From Gracilaria caudata (Eukaryota > Rhodophyta > Florideophyceae > Gracilariales > Gracilariaceae): a DNA stretch of 47,781 nucleotides. Below are positions 10,383 to 20,330 of this stretch, piece after piece. Numbering within the stretch: the first letter of the stretch is position 1; every line of letters starts with the position of its first letter. The position numbers and the translations under genes were made by a program. The DNA lies in assembly GCA_030374735.1 (NCBI GenBank), contig JASCIV010000099.1, positions 1-47,781 on the forward strand. The letters run 5' to 3'. The notes below the pieces were generated by a model, which ran no database searches, was not told the DNA's origin, and saw only the letters and a program-made list of their open reading frames with translations.

Positions 10383-11103
10383 TTACATGGTTTGTGAGAG
10401 TTCGTCTGAAATTTGCTCCGTGATATTGTTGGCTTGATTTGCGATAGCCCGTCCACGTGCTCCTCCGCGTCGAGACTTTGGTGCTCGCAGGGCATCCAAT
10501 TTGTTGTTGATGTGATTAATGGCGTTCTGCAGACTGCGGTTGATATATCAACCATAACGGTCACGAACACGTGTGCGATACGGACGGCTGCCTCTGTATC
10601 GCGGCTGATTATGTGGCTGTTATACAGTATTGGGTAATCGTGATGTAGACGATTCTTGGTGGGACACGATATTCTCGTATTGTTCCAAACGATGTTGGGC
10701 CTCGATGATGGTTTGGAGAGGATTGTCCAGCATCATGGGAAGAGCTCTTTGACCGAAACCGTTCATCCGATATAAGACAGTGAGAGATATTGTTGATCGT
10801 GGCTCTTACGTCGTGAATATCTTGTGCGTTAGCCAAGGAGGGGAGGGGGTCCGGGGCGGGGTGGTGGTGGTGGACAAGCCCTTCCATGCTGCTGCGTGAT
10901 CTACGGCGGTAGTGAGTCCAGTTCAGCCACGTGGAGACAAAAGCGTGCCTACCCTGATCGCTGAAGAGGTTCGTGTCGTATCCGTGTGCAACATTGCTTA
11001 TCTGGGTATAGAGTCCGGCCAGCTCGCCCGCGCGTACTGGGACAATCGAAGATTTTGCCTCGTACTGTCCACGTGCTCCCAAAGTGAGCAAAATTTCATT
11101 CAT
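10383..11103 (-). pseudogene. Decayed gene with basic, RG-rich C-terminus, family unknown
   Basis: On the minus strand a frame beginning at an ATG at 11103 gives about 160 protein-like residues (for example ELAGLYTQISNVAHGYDTN and NAQDIHDVRATINNI). Around 10640 the sensible reading moves to another frame. That frame runs QPRYRGSRPYRTRVRDRYG, one stop, then YINRSLQNAINHINNKLDA and RRGGARGRAIANQ, ending at TAA 10385-10383. The combined product would be about 235 residues with an Arg/Tyr-rich basic tail, as in nucleic-acid-binding proteins. Two lesions, a frameshift and an in-frame stop, mark it as a pseudogene. No family is recognised. A small retroelement Gag-like protein is only a guess. Confidence 0.4.
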
Positions 11104-11564
11104 TTAATTTTGGAGTGATTTCGGGAGAATTAGACAGATTCACTCCCGATCTGCGAGAAGTTCACTGCAGTACTGCGAGTCGTTCATTCGTGAGTTGTAG
11201 TAGTGATCTCACGTTCCCGCGCACTCTTTCAAGCCTTCGTTGGCTTTCTGAAGGGCCTTGTTTCGAGAGGTTTGTCCTTCATTTGTCTTCCTAAGATAAA
11301 TCCGACGACCGCAAAGCACTGCGTGTGTGAGCTCACTCCTTCTCGCGTCAAGAACATGGATTTGTCACGCCCTTCTTTGTATGAAAGCGACCATACTCCA
11401 GTTGATACGCACACTAAGCCGCCTCACTCCTTATTCAAATGCTCACAAATCGGACTCCGGCATTCATGTGAGTCGCCAGAAATTTCACAGAAAGAGCTTT
11501 GGCAGTAAATGACTGTGACACAGCCATGCACTTAGAATGAGAAGAGCAAAGCAGTGATGAAGAA
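11104..11564. other. No supported feature
   Basis: Short frames on both strands carry no recognisable motif. It separates two decayed coding regions. Confidence 0.4.
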
Positions 11565-12540
11565 GTGTCTTTTGCAGATCAAAGCACACTAGATAAACAC
11601 TGCCAAGAATCACACAAAAAAAAGATGAGCACAGAAAGTTTACGGTCCACCGATTCTGGGTCCTCGTACAAGGTGGACATTCCGCAAGATCTGGTGCAAG
11701 ATTTGTACAGCGCGAAATCTTCACAAATGCCAGAAGACAAAATGATCAATGACATGAAGGTGCAAACTATACATGAAGCAATGGATACAGTGCATGATGG
11801 ACTGATACTTCAACCCATTCATAACGAACTTGAGCAAAGAAATGTGAGCCAGTGAAGATTATTGGAGCTCTCTTTATGCCGATCCTTTTTGGACTTCGTT
11901 GATGATGAACTAGTAGATGACAATCTTTCGAAGAGAGAGACGATGGAAGTGTCCCAAGTGTGGAACAAGAAAGTTTAGCGTAACGAGTTGGGGGCTTAGC
12001 AGGGTGGAAGGAAGTCGATGCTTTGGAATCAATGGATATTAAAATTGGTAATGCTGATGCTATTCCGCTGGCAACGATTCGTAAAACGAGGCCAAACTGA
12101 AATCTCACGACCGAATATCGTCCAGTGTCGAGGTCAAAATGGATTCTGTGCTTGACATACTTTTACCTCCCAAGCGTTCTACAGAAGATTAAGTTCTTTC
12201 TGAATTGAGTACTGGAAAGGTAGAGACTCGCGGCTAACGACAGTGCTGGAAAGCAATGAGGATACTGTGATACATTTACTGGCAGCCTCATACCGCACGA
12301 ACGTTTCAAAAATGACTGACTCTATGAACCACGACATTTTAATTTCAGGCAGGGATTATTGGCCAGCGGTACAAAGATATTTTGGTTGGCATTCAGCGGA
12401 AGAAGAGAGAAACGTTGAAAAAGGCCATTTTATGGCCTGCGGATGGACCATTAAACCCAATGCTGGTAACGAACTGATCAGGGAAGTAGAAAATAATCTT
12501 CTCAGCGTTCAATGGAAGGTTCCTGCACGTCCCTTGTGAA
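11565..12540 (+). pseudogene. Decayed plus-strand gene, family unknown
   Basis: Two protein-like segments lie on the plus strand. The first (about 11600-11855, ATG at 11625) is acidic and helical (VDIPQDLVQDLYSAK, MINDMKVQTIHEAMDTVHDG). The last (12243-12539) contains SGRDYWPAVQRYFGWHSAEE and ACGWTIKPNAGNELIREVEN. Between them, coding-like pieces appear in different frames (FLDFVDDELVDDNLSKRE near 11890; MDSVLDILLPPKRSTED near 12150), separated by stops. This pattern suggests one former ORF of roughly 320 residues broken by several indels. The start of the first segment resembles the second half of a C2H2 finger, but the cysteine pair is absent. I cannot name a family. Confidence 0.35.
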
Positions 12541-13137
12541 GCTGAGCTTGTTCTTGATGATGACAATCAAAGTTTACGATCCCGTGCAGTTACACAGCTT
12601 ATGTGCCTTTCTACAATTTCCAGATCTGCAAAAAGGCGCTAGGTCTTGTGAACTATCCTTTTCCTGTACCTGAATTGTATTGTGTTGGTTAATTGAAATA
12701 TTTTCCACCGTTTTTAGAAAATTACTCAAGCGTCATCATTGAAAAACAGAAAAGAGGAATTTCTAAACGTGATATATTATTTGTAAGCAAAGCAAAGCAG
12801 GGAAGAACTGGTTACTGTGTTAACGAAACAATTTTTCCTTTTTAAAATGTATTTATGGTTCTCTTGTTTAGTTCAGAGTCAAGTTCAAGAGTTTATATAT
12901 GTATAGCTGTCATACAAATTTATATGTATTTGGGAAACAAGCGAAATATATCTTTTTAATGTTATACTGTTATGTGCGTGGCTGTTTTGAGATAAGGCCG
13001 AATTCTAACGTTTTTCTGTTCCTTAATTAAATAGCGCGTTGCTGCAAACCTTTTCCAGATTATACACCATCATTTCATGCTTTGCCGCCACAATTCACTG
13101 CGCTATGCAGCCCATGTTCACCATTTTCTAGGTCTTA
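12541..13137. other. AT-rich spacer
   Basis: AT-rich sequence with ATATAT-type words (around 12890-12960) and no convincing frame. I see nothing in it beyond the 5' flank of the ABC-transporter pseudogene. Confidence 0.5.
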
Positions 13138-14903
13138 TTACTGAAGACTTCCAAAGCAGCCACTCAAACTCATCCTGATCCTTTCATACTGGATGGGATA
13201 AAAATTCAGGTTGGCGATGTTGTTAAACGGTTTCCTTTGATGGGTGCTGTTGCTTTCGTTATCAATCTCATACAAGTTCGCTTCCAAGTCATTGCAGCTC
13301 AGCAAATTTGTGCCCGTTTTCGTCGCTTGTACTCCTTTTTTTTGTTCGAATCGCTTCTGAGCCAATGTTTCGCGTATTATGCACAGGAGGACGGAGGAGA
13401 GCTTACCGCAAGAGGAGCGGATTGGCGACGTGAACTTGATTCAAGCAGGTATGGGTGACAAGGTCACCAGCGCGACGCAGTTTATTGCCAATGTTCATTG
13501 CCGACCAATGTCGTTGCCCTTGTGTATGGGCCGTCGGTGACAGTTCTTTCTTCTCTGCCTTCTGTTGTTGATGACGGCCAGTGACGCTGTTTTCGCTAAA
13601 ATGGCTGCGGAAAGCACCGGAGAGGGCGTAGGCGCGTACGGTGGTATTGTTGCCGTTGCAAGTGAGCTGATAGGTCGCTTTTTCGTGTCGTCACCGCGTA
13701 AAACGGCCGGGAAACGGAAAGAAAGCAGTGTGGGGAAGAACCACGCAAGGCATACAAAGCTGATGCCATGAAAGTTTTTTTTTTTCTTTTAGTCACTGTT
13801 TTGGGCATTGGGTTCACCATGTTTGTTATCTTCTGCTGGTATGCTATAGCCTTCAAGTTCGGTGCGAACAGTGCTCGAGGTGGACAAGTAGGCGCTGCTG
13901 ATTTTCTGGTTACATTTCTTTCTCCGTCTTCACGGAGTCGTTTTCTATCGGACAAGGAAACGTATTCGTCATCAACGAATTCATTGCGCGGTTTTACTTT
14001 TTATGGCACATGTTCCAACAGAGAATGGGGTTCCTGGTTTCTTTTCTCTCTTCGTTTTGTTGAAAACAGCGGCACTCGTCTTTAAAAGCCTTTTGCTGTC
14101 GCGCAAGGCGCAGCCCCAGGATTGTACGAAGTTATTTCGGCAAAGTATCGGAAATCAACCCGTTGAACGAGGATGAAGAAGATATCATTCTGGACTTGAA
14201 CGGAAACGTAAGCTTCAGTAACGTAAACTTGGATTACCAGCACCGCGTTGCTGATGATTTCGGAGAGTGACGAGGAAATGCGTTTTTGTGCTGAATAACA
14301 TCACGCTCAACGTTCCCTCCGGTACGTCCCACGCCCTTGTTGGTTCATCAGGATGTGGAGAAAACGTACTACTGTTCGACTGTTAGAGCGATGTTGTGAT
14401 GCAGAAGAAGAAGCACTTACGCTGGATGGTGTTAATGTGCGGCAACTAAATGTTTAGAGGCCGAGAAGTAAAATGTACTACGTCGTTCAGATGCGAACGT
14501 TGTTTGCATGTAAAAAAAAAGAGACAAAATCGCTTTGGGTGCTGCTATGGAAGCGCTTGTAGACGAAAATGCAGGAAGAAAGGTGCTTCGTGCCGTGGAG
14601 GTCACGTACGAGGACATTATTCAAGCGGCAAGAGAAGGCAAATGCGCACGACTTCATTATGAAGCTTTCTGAGAAGGATGATGTTACATTACTGGAACAA
14701 CGAGGAGCCCTTCGAAGTGGTTGTCAAAAGCAAAACGGTATGCAAAGCACGTGCAGTAATACGGAACCCCCGAAGATTCTTATCCTGGATGAAGCCACTG
14801 CTGCGCTGGATGCTCAATCTGAGCGATTTGTTTTAAAAGTGGTCTGGAAAAGGCGGCGGAGAAGCCGAAAACGTTTTCGAAATATTGCTACCGTAAATTA
14901 CTG
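13138..14903 (+). pseudogene. ABCB/MDR-type ABC transporter pseudogene
   Basis: Reading across frames gives pieces in P-glycoprotein order. These are: a TM2/ICL region (AVAFVINLIQVRFQVIAAQQ, then DGGELTAR); LIQAGMGDKVTSATQFIANV, matching the GDK segment before TM3; a TM5-6-like stretch (GIGFTMFVIFCWYAIAFKFG); AQGAAPGLYEVI; LDLNGNVSFSN at the start of the first nucleotide-binding domain; the Walker A region near 14345 (VGSSGCG, with an indel needed to read GKRTT); LTLDGVNVRQLNV; AHDFIMKLSEK; a degraded signature (LRSGCQKQ for LSGGQKQ); and Walker B with D-loop (ILILDEATAALDAQSE) at about 14775-14820. Such proteins are ATP-driven membrane exporters. Only the half with one TMD and NBD1 is visible. 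At least six frameshifts and a damaged signature motif make it non-functional. Similarity fades near 14900, where the next ORF begins. Confidence 0.85.
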
Positions 14904-14971
14904 AAACGGACGGTCTTTCAAAGTGCTTGCCGCCATCACTGCCACTTGGAAGTGGTCGTCTATTGCCCTCA

Positions 14972-15964
14972 ATGGCATCGTTCCCAAGTTCTGAAGACAA
15001 TATGAAAACAAACTTTTCCAAGCTAACTCAGAAAACGTTCGATTCGGTGAAGTCGATGGAGGTCATGTTCATCCAAGAGCACAATGGACGTGCAGAGGAA
15101 AAGCGTCAGTCAGCTCTTCAAAATCACACCGAGAATGAGCGAAGTCAGGCAACACCCGAAATCCAAATGATGCAATCCGGAGAACAGCGAATCGGTTTTA
15201 CGTTCAGTCGGAGGGCGTTGAGAACTCGCTGTACTATTGGTGAACGCCCCAGCAGAGCCGTCGGAAAAGGCCTATGCGTCTATGACTTCTGGGATACTGG
15301 ACCCAAACATTCTGTTGTGCCTGTTGAAGATATATTGCAGACAAAACTGATCGTTGGAGCTTTCACAAATCTTGTTTCATTCTCGCACCATGGTGATGAC
15401 CATGATACTGACGATCTTCGTTACGAAGATGCTGAAGAACTGAAGTCACAATCTCCAGATGTTGGTCTGCTTCCCTCGCTATTACATATTGGAGCAGGAG
15501 ATTGGATTCTTCAACCGTACGGCAGCAATGGAGTACTCAGTAATGAACAAGAATATGGAGCGTCACCTGAAGTGCACAGCGAACCAGAAAACGAAGGTGA
15601 TGAGGAACGTGAAGGTGTAGAAGATGAGTATGGTGATCAACACGACGACAAGGACGGTGACCATGACGATGAAGTGCCTTCAGATAATGTACCGAATTCT
15701 CCACCGGCTCTTTACCGTGATCCAATTAATACGATGCCCATCGAAGATTCCGTCAGGGTTCTCTCTCCAGAAGACGAGGATGAACTAATGAGTGACTTTT
15801 TAGACATCCGTGTTCAGATTCGATACCCAGATCCCCTTCCGGCACATCCACCACATTTTGGGCACCATAATATGCCTTTTGGTCGCACTGGTGTAATCCA
15901 AGTAGACGACCACGGACGTTTTGAGCTGGTTTTTGAGGAGATACTCCCCGAAGACAAGTTTTAG
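14972..15964 (+). CDS. Acidic ORF with retroelement Gag-Pol-like C-terminus
   Basis: An uninterrupted 330-residue frame from ATG 14972. The N-terminal third is polar. The middle has the D/E/H-rich stretch (EDEYGDQHDDKDGDHDDE). The C-terminal ~90 residues resemble the end of the Gag-protease ORF at 33798-36302: MPIEDSVRVLSPEDEDE against VPIEDTIYLLPERDQDD, an RY a few residues after FL in both, NMPFGRTG against DLPFNREG, and FELVFEEILPED against MRIVFEVGEELE. Both frames stop soon afterwards. I infer that it is a fragment of a related gypsy polyprotein, the segment between protease and reverse transcriptase. No zinc knuckle or protease motif is present upstream because the ABC-transporter pseudogene abuts it. 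It could instead be a host gene related to the source of that domain. Confidence 0.5.
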   Translation: MASFPSSEDNMKTNFSKLTQKTFDSVKSMEVMFIQEHNGRAEEKRQSALQNHTENERSQATPEIQMMQSGEQRIGFTFSRRALRTRCTIGERPSRAVGKGLCVYDFWDTGPKHSVVPVEDILQTKLIVGAFTNLVSFSHHGDDHDTDDLRYEDAEELKSQSPDVGLLPSLLHIGAGDWILQPYGSNGVLSNEQEYGASPEVHSEPENEGDEEREGVEDEYGDQHDDKDGDHDDEVPSDNVPNSPPALYRDPINTMPIEDSVRVLSPEDEDELMSDFLDIRVQIRYPDPLPAHPPHFGHHNMPFGRTGVIQVDDHGRFELVFEEILPEDKF

Positions 15965-17023
15965 TGTCAGACCTGCACACTGCCACATGGGGCGGTGCAA
16001 AACGGAGAGCACACATCACCAATCCTACCATTTTCATGCTATCGAGGTCCGCTGCAAAATTTGCATAGATGCTGTTCATCGTTTTTGAATTTGGAAAGAT
16101 CGTGTGGTGGAACACTTGAGAACCGCAAGAGAGACCAGAATTCTTCACAAAGAGAGAGGCTCCCTTCCAGGGAACATCTCATACAAGCACTCCTCCGTAT
16201 TCGTCCGTTTCTTTACATATCTTGCTTTCGTCGCACGGTTCACTGATGCGCTGAAACGTGCTTCTTTTTGTTAGGCATAATACGATTTGAGTAGTTTTCC
16301 ATTTTTGAACCTGACCACGGATTCTCTTTGATCAGCCCGTTTACTACTTTTGCTCGACAGCATAAACTGGGATTATGTTTCTCTGTGTTTTAAGCTTTTG
16401 CTTTGGCATCTTCCGCTTGTAGGTCACTCAAAAAGTGTGTTTCAGAGTTAAAATGCAACCCCAAACCTTTTGTTTACAACAGTGGTTTCAAACTCGTCTT
16501 CGTAAAGCAACGCCTTCTCGGTCTACATACTGCGGAGGTTTTCCAAGCTGCGGACCTGCCTCCGTGTCCTTGCAGACCATGGAGTGGTAACCATTGAAAG
16601 TTTTGGTAGTAATGTGACCACGGAATCTTATACATAAAACAGAATACCACAATGATGAGACGCGTGAGACGCTTCAACAAGGACGGTAACATTTGTGGCG
16701 TTTGCAATTGGTTCTATTAGCATAAGATATGTAGATCACAGCTGATGAGCGAAGGAAGGGAGCAGCTACATACGCTCCTCAAAATCTGTCACCGTAGACA
16801 TATTTACAGAACAAGAGGGTCCGTTTCTAGCAAAGATAACTTCTACTCGTTTTGGGAGCTAGTTTACCAAAAAGAAGGACAAGGTCTTGTACAGAGAGCT
16901 TCCACGAATTCTTTAGTATCTGTCACAGGGATCTCTGTGTCTCGCACAATTTGGTTTTGCAAGGTTCAGGATACTCAGATTCTTTTAACGCCAACTCCCT
17001 CCAGCACACTCTGAAGAAAAATT
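15965..17023. other. Mostly unassigned sequence
   Basis: Several short plus-strand frames (15995-16246, 16403-16597, 16745-17014) have no motif. The last of these may belong to the decayed MULE downstream, but I could not match its N-terminal zinc-finger region. Nothing else is supported. Confidence 0.35.
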
Positions 17024-18936
17024 TTGCATTCTTTGAAACCTACCGCTGGTGATGGTTTCAGTCACGGGACGTTTAAGGTTGGAACAAAGTTATTAAGACT
17101 TCCTGCGGGATATGGCGTACAGGAACACAAGCACTTTGACATCCATTCGGGAGATCTCCGGTTGCTTGTTTCGCATGACGTGTTCATTGTCATCCTATGC
17201 ACACTACTAACATCAGAGGAACTCCACTCTGTCGTACACTACACAAGAGGAACGCACAAGGAATTTCTGCAGAGAGGTCAAGGCTCCATGTAAGAAAAGA
17301 AGTTGGGGTCTGCAACCCCGAAAATACGGCTGCAGGTGCAGGGTCCGCTGTTCAAATATCACAGGTCTGCGCGTAGTATTTAACGACACATTGTGTCTTT
17401 GGGCGCATCAACGAAGGGTTCTGCCGTCATTCTTCAACATTTGAAACTGCTGGTATCCGTATGAACTTTCACCATCGAGCTCTTCATGCGTCGTAGAGCA
17501 GAATTCGATTATAAGTACTTTACCAGCTTAAATCTACCGTTACCGAAATGGTACGAGGATCTGTACCACGAGCATCCATCGATGTTAGTTCTCTGTCACA
17601 AAAGTGATATACCTTCCCAAGAGGTACCTGTTCCAGGGTACAGGGTATACAGAGTCTTCAAATCATAGATACCAGATACTAATACTAGCACGCCGAGCCG
17701 CGCTTTTCGACGTTCCAATCAAGATGGATAGAATAACAACACGACTCAAACAAGAGCGAAATAGGAACCACATCGCAGATTAAACCGCGATATCCAACAA
17801 GCTAGCGAAAGCCCAGCTTCCGCTCCCTCCGAAACATCGCGACGGTCTCGTATCCCGTGTCACGCCCTTTGTTCTGAAGAAGTTTCTGGACTCTACTGTC
17901 AAGTGGGCAGCGATGTACACCATAACAAATGCCTCCCCACCGTGCAGTGTGGACGCAGATTGGCGTATATTCGAAGTAGATCGCGAGGATCTACATCTTG
18001 ACCCAACAGGTTGTTATTCTCCACATCACCCGGAAACCCAGCAGGTCTAACATTCTGGAGACACAACTTTGTATGTTATACACATGCGGGGATCCAAAGC
18101 AACTGAACGCGCTATGCACCTGCCTCAAATTCTCGTCCGACGGCTTCCCATGTCCCCACCTGACTCGTCTGGGGACAGTATACAACCAGCCAGGTCAGCG
18201 TTGGCCTGGTATTCGGCCTATCGTAGGCCATCGCTTCCGAATAGAGGATCTCTTTCATCCTTATTGGTTTCAAATCGGTTCCATGTGGACAGCAGACAAC
18301 ATCCTGGAACTACGGGCGCGAATGGGGTCTATCGGGAGCCTTATTTCCACAGAAATAGAGCATTACCGTCATGAAAACACATATGCGAACCGAGAATCAA
18401 ATCAACCAGAAGTCCAAGAGCTTCTCGGAAATAGGTCCTTAGATCAATTCCTAGAAGATATTAAGAAGGAGAGAGAGAAAGAGGTATTCAAGTACACCTC
18501 TTGGTGCGACAATCAGGCCAGAGTAGACCAGCTGAGTCGTGTTGCCGAAAGCTGTGGCACAATTGGACTTCAAGGCTTAAAGTTGTACCTTGAAAATGGT
18601 TCGGCACGCTTCAACGCAGGCTTCATTCCGACTAATTCCACAGAAGTTATCACTGCTCCTTTGAATCCAGATCCTAATCAGCAGAAATTGAGCGATGTCT
18701 TGGGAGATGGTCCAAAACACGGGCAAAAACCTATTCATAGTACACCAGTCATCAATAATCCTAATGAAGGACGCACAAGGCAGAAGAAACGAAGCAAATC
18801 CCACTTGGAGAAAAGTCAGAAATCCAAGAAGAGAAACACCGAAGACCAAAACGTGGAAGAAAGCGAGGTTGCGAGGATCACCCCTGTAATTGGTGGGAAT
18901 TTCCCAGTGATTTGGCACTTTTCTCACATACAGTAG
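17024..18936 (+). pseudogene. Broken MULE transposase (second copy) with SWIM finger
   Basis: The best-supported part starts near 17715. The frame DVPIKMDRITTRLKQERN, then a stop, then LVSRVTPFVLKKFLDSTVKW, resembles the MULE segment before the SWIM domain. After a frameshift near 18050, the frame from about 18062 to 18936 contains CTCLKFSSDGFPCPH at about 18115-18160. This is a canonical CxCxnCxH SWIM zinc finger, followed by the motif HPYWFQIG. The tail of about 200 residues ends in a Lys/Arg-rich stretch (RTRQKKRSKSHLEKSQKSKK), perhaps a nuclear signal. Upstream, the frame at 17024-17293 has GTFKV, compatible with the first DDE block, but this is weak. The DDE catalytic core cannot be reconstructed by eye. 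It is a separate, older MULE lineage than the intact one at 2.2-5.4 kb, because the SWIM spacing and flanks differ. Confidence 0.65.
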
Positions 18937-19319
18937 ATTCTCCCCCGCCCGCTGGATCCTGACTGTGACAAGCTAATCGTCTACTGAAGAGGACATTATG
19001 CGAAAGAAAAGAGCACCGCATGAGCATTGTGTCGTCACTTCAAACATACCACAGAAGGAAATCCCTAGGATATCAATGGTATTCATCGAATGGTTCACGG
19101 CTTTTTCTCATTCTTTTCTCTCTTGCGGTGAGCAGCCTTGGGCGGTTTCGGCAAAGTAGTACAAACGCTGGTAAGAGAATATTGAAAAAGTAATCATCGG
19201 GTTCATACGCTCAATGCGGTGATTACATCACCATTTGTATGATTGCATAGCATAACATTCCACGGAGAGCCCAAGCGAGAGTTGGAACAAAAAGATATAC
19301 GCAGTCGAGTTGTTTTCAA
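18937..19319. other. Intergenic, nothing seen
   Basis: No open frame with a recognisable motif lies between the MULE relic and the small ORF at 19320. Confidence 0.5.
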
Positions 19320-19700
19320 ATGCATAGAACAAACACAACGATGCTGAATCGCTTCCTGCCACTACCAAAAAAAACAAAGAACGCCCTGAGTGTACTGGAG
19401 AGCAGTATGAATACCAATGAATGTGGAGCTGGCCTTACTTTTTCGCCTTCATCACTGGCCTCTCCAATCGTTGCCAGGGATGCTACCAATAATTCGTTGT
19501 TCGGTTTTGGTCATGGCGCCTCCTCTGCTACCGCCCATACGAGATGTCCAGTTGCAGCAGCCGGTCGAATAAGCTCTGATGAGCTCAATACCGATGTCGC
19601 CTCAGTAGCTCTAGCACGATTGTGGTCAACAAAAATTGAATTCTGTTTACTTTGCCGCGAATGTTATGGTATGCTGACGATTGGGATCGTTCGGAATTAG
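19320..19700 (+). CDS. Hypothetical protein, 126 aa
   Basis: ATG at 19320 opens a 126-residue frame. It begins MHRTNTTMLNRFLPLPKK and continues with a Ser/Ala/Gly-rich middle and a C-terminus with three cysteines (FCLLCRECYG). The start resembles the N-termini of several hAT and ZMYM-type transposon proteins (aromatic-Leu-Pro-Lys-rich), which is suggestive but not diagnostic. It has no membrane segment. The downstream neighbour is a convergent Harbinger relic. It could be a fragment of a transposon protein or a small host gene. Confidence 0.3.
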   Translation: MHRTNTTMLNRFLPLPKKTKNALSVLESSMNTNECGAGLTFSPSSLASPIVARDATNNSLFGFGHGASSATAHTRCPVAAAGRISSDELNTDVASVALARLWSTKIEFCLLCRECYGMLTIGIVRN

Positions 19701-19789
19701 GTTCCATGCACGTCCCAGATAAGATAGATCACAGCATCAGGTATTATTCATTTATTTGTTTTTTTTCTTATGTAGCGCTTTGATTTTCC

Positions 19790-20330
19790 TGGCATTGGCA
19801 ATTTTCACAAGAAATCCTAGAAAGTGATGGATGGATTGGTCACGGATAGGTTTCTCAAGAATAATGTCTGTCTGGTATTGTTGTTTTGGAGCCATTGCAC
19901 TCGTACCACTAAATCCGCTTCCCCCTCCTCCGTTTCCCCCTCCTCGCACACGACATTTCCCCCTTGGCATTGTCGGCGCATCTCTACACTCATATTGTGC
20001 GCAATTACAAAGGCCTTGGCAATGACGCGCATTTTGTCCAAACCCCAGAGATCTGAAGCATAGAAACGGTACATGAACCGCTCGAAAAAAGAATACACCA
20101 ATCGGGCGCTCCACAGCCTTCCAGGCCGCGTGCTGTACACCGGGAAAGACAGTTTTCCCTTCATTGTTTTTGCCTTAGATTTAGCCTTGATAAGTACATT
20201 CCACTCAGATCTGTATACCGTCCGTCAGGGGGTAGAACCGCCTAAATTCCTTTCCATTCATTATACATGACGGAAAAATTGGCGGGAGCACTCCCCTCAG
20301 TACGTTAGAGACCTGTGAACTAAGCTCTAG
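19790..20330 (-). pseudogene. PIF/Harbinger-type (plant transposon protein) transposase relic
   Basis: Minus-strand reading gives the C-terminal DDE region of Harbinger-family transposases. QVSNVLRGVLPPIFP is followed by MNGKEFRRFYPLTDGI, then a one-base frameshift near 20220, YRSEWNVLIKAKSKAKTMKG, and the conserved ERFMYRFYASDLWGLDKMR plus AKAFVIAHNMSVEMRRQ. The last part matches the family pattern ERAFGVLQxRF...LW...I..A.IILHNMIVExR. The Asp in YPLTDGI is at the expected catalytic position. Only the last ~170 residues are seen and the upstream catalytic Asp is missing. In active elements a partner MYB/SANT protein helps bind the DNA ends. A MYB/SANT ORF lies 1.7 kb away on the same strand, but it is more likely unrelated. 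Confidence 0.8.

Noticed and set aside
11560..11625. C2H2 zinc finger (FADQSTLDKHCQESH)
   Set aside because: Only the His half is present; no Cys pair precedes it in the frame, so a finger cannot be supported.
17850..17960. Apparent RING/PHD-like cysteine pattern (CHALCSEEVSGLYC) on the plus strand
   Set aside because: It is in the wrong frame. The neighbouring frame reads the expected MULE segment before the SWIM finger, so the cysteines are a shadow.
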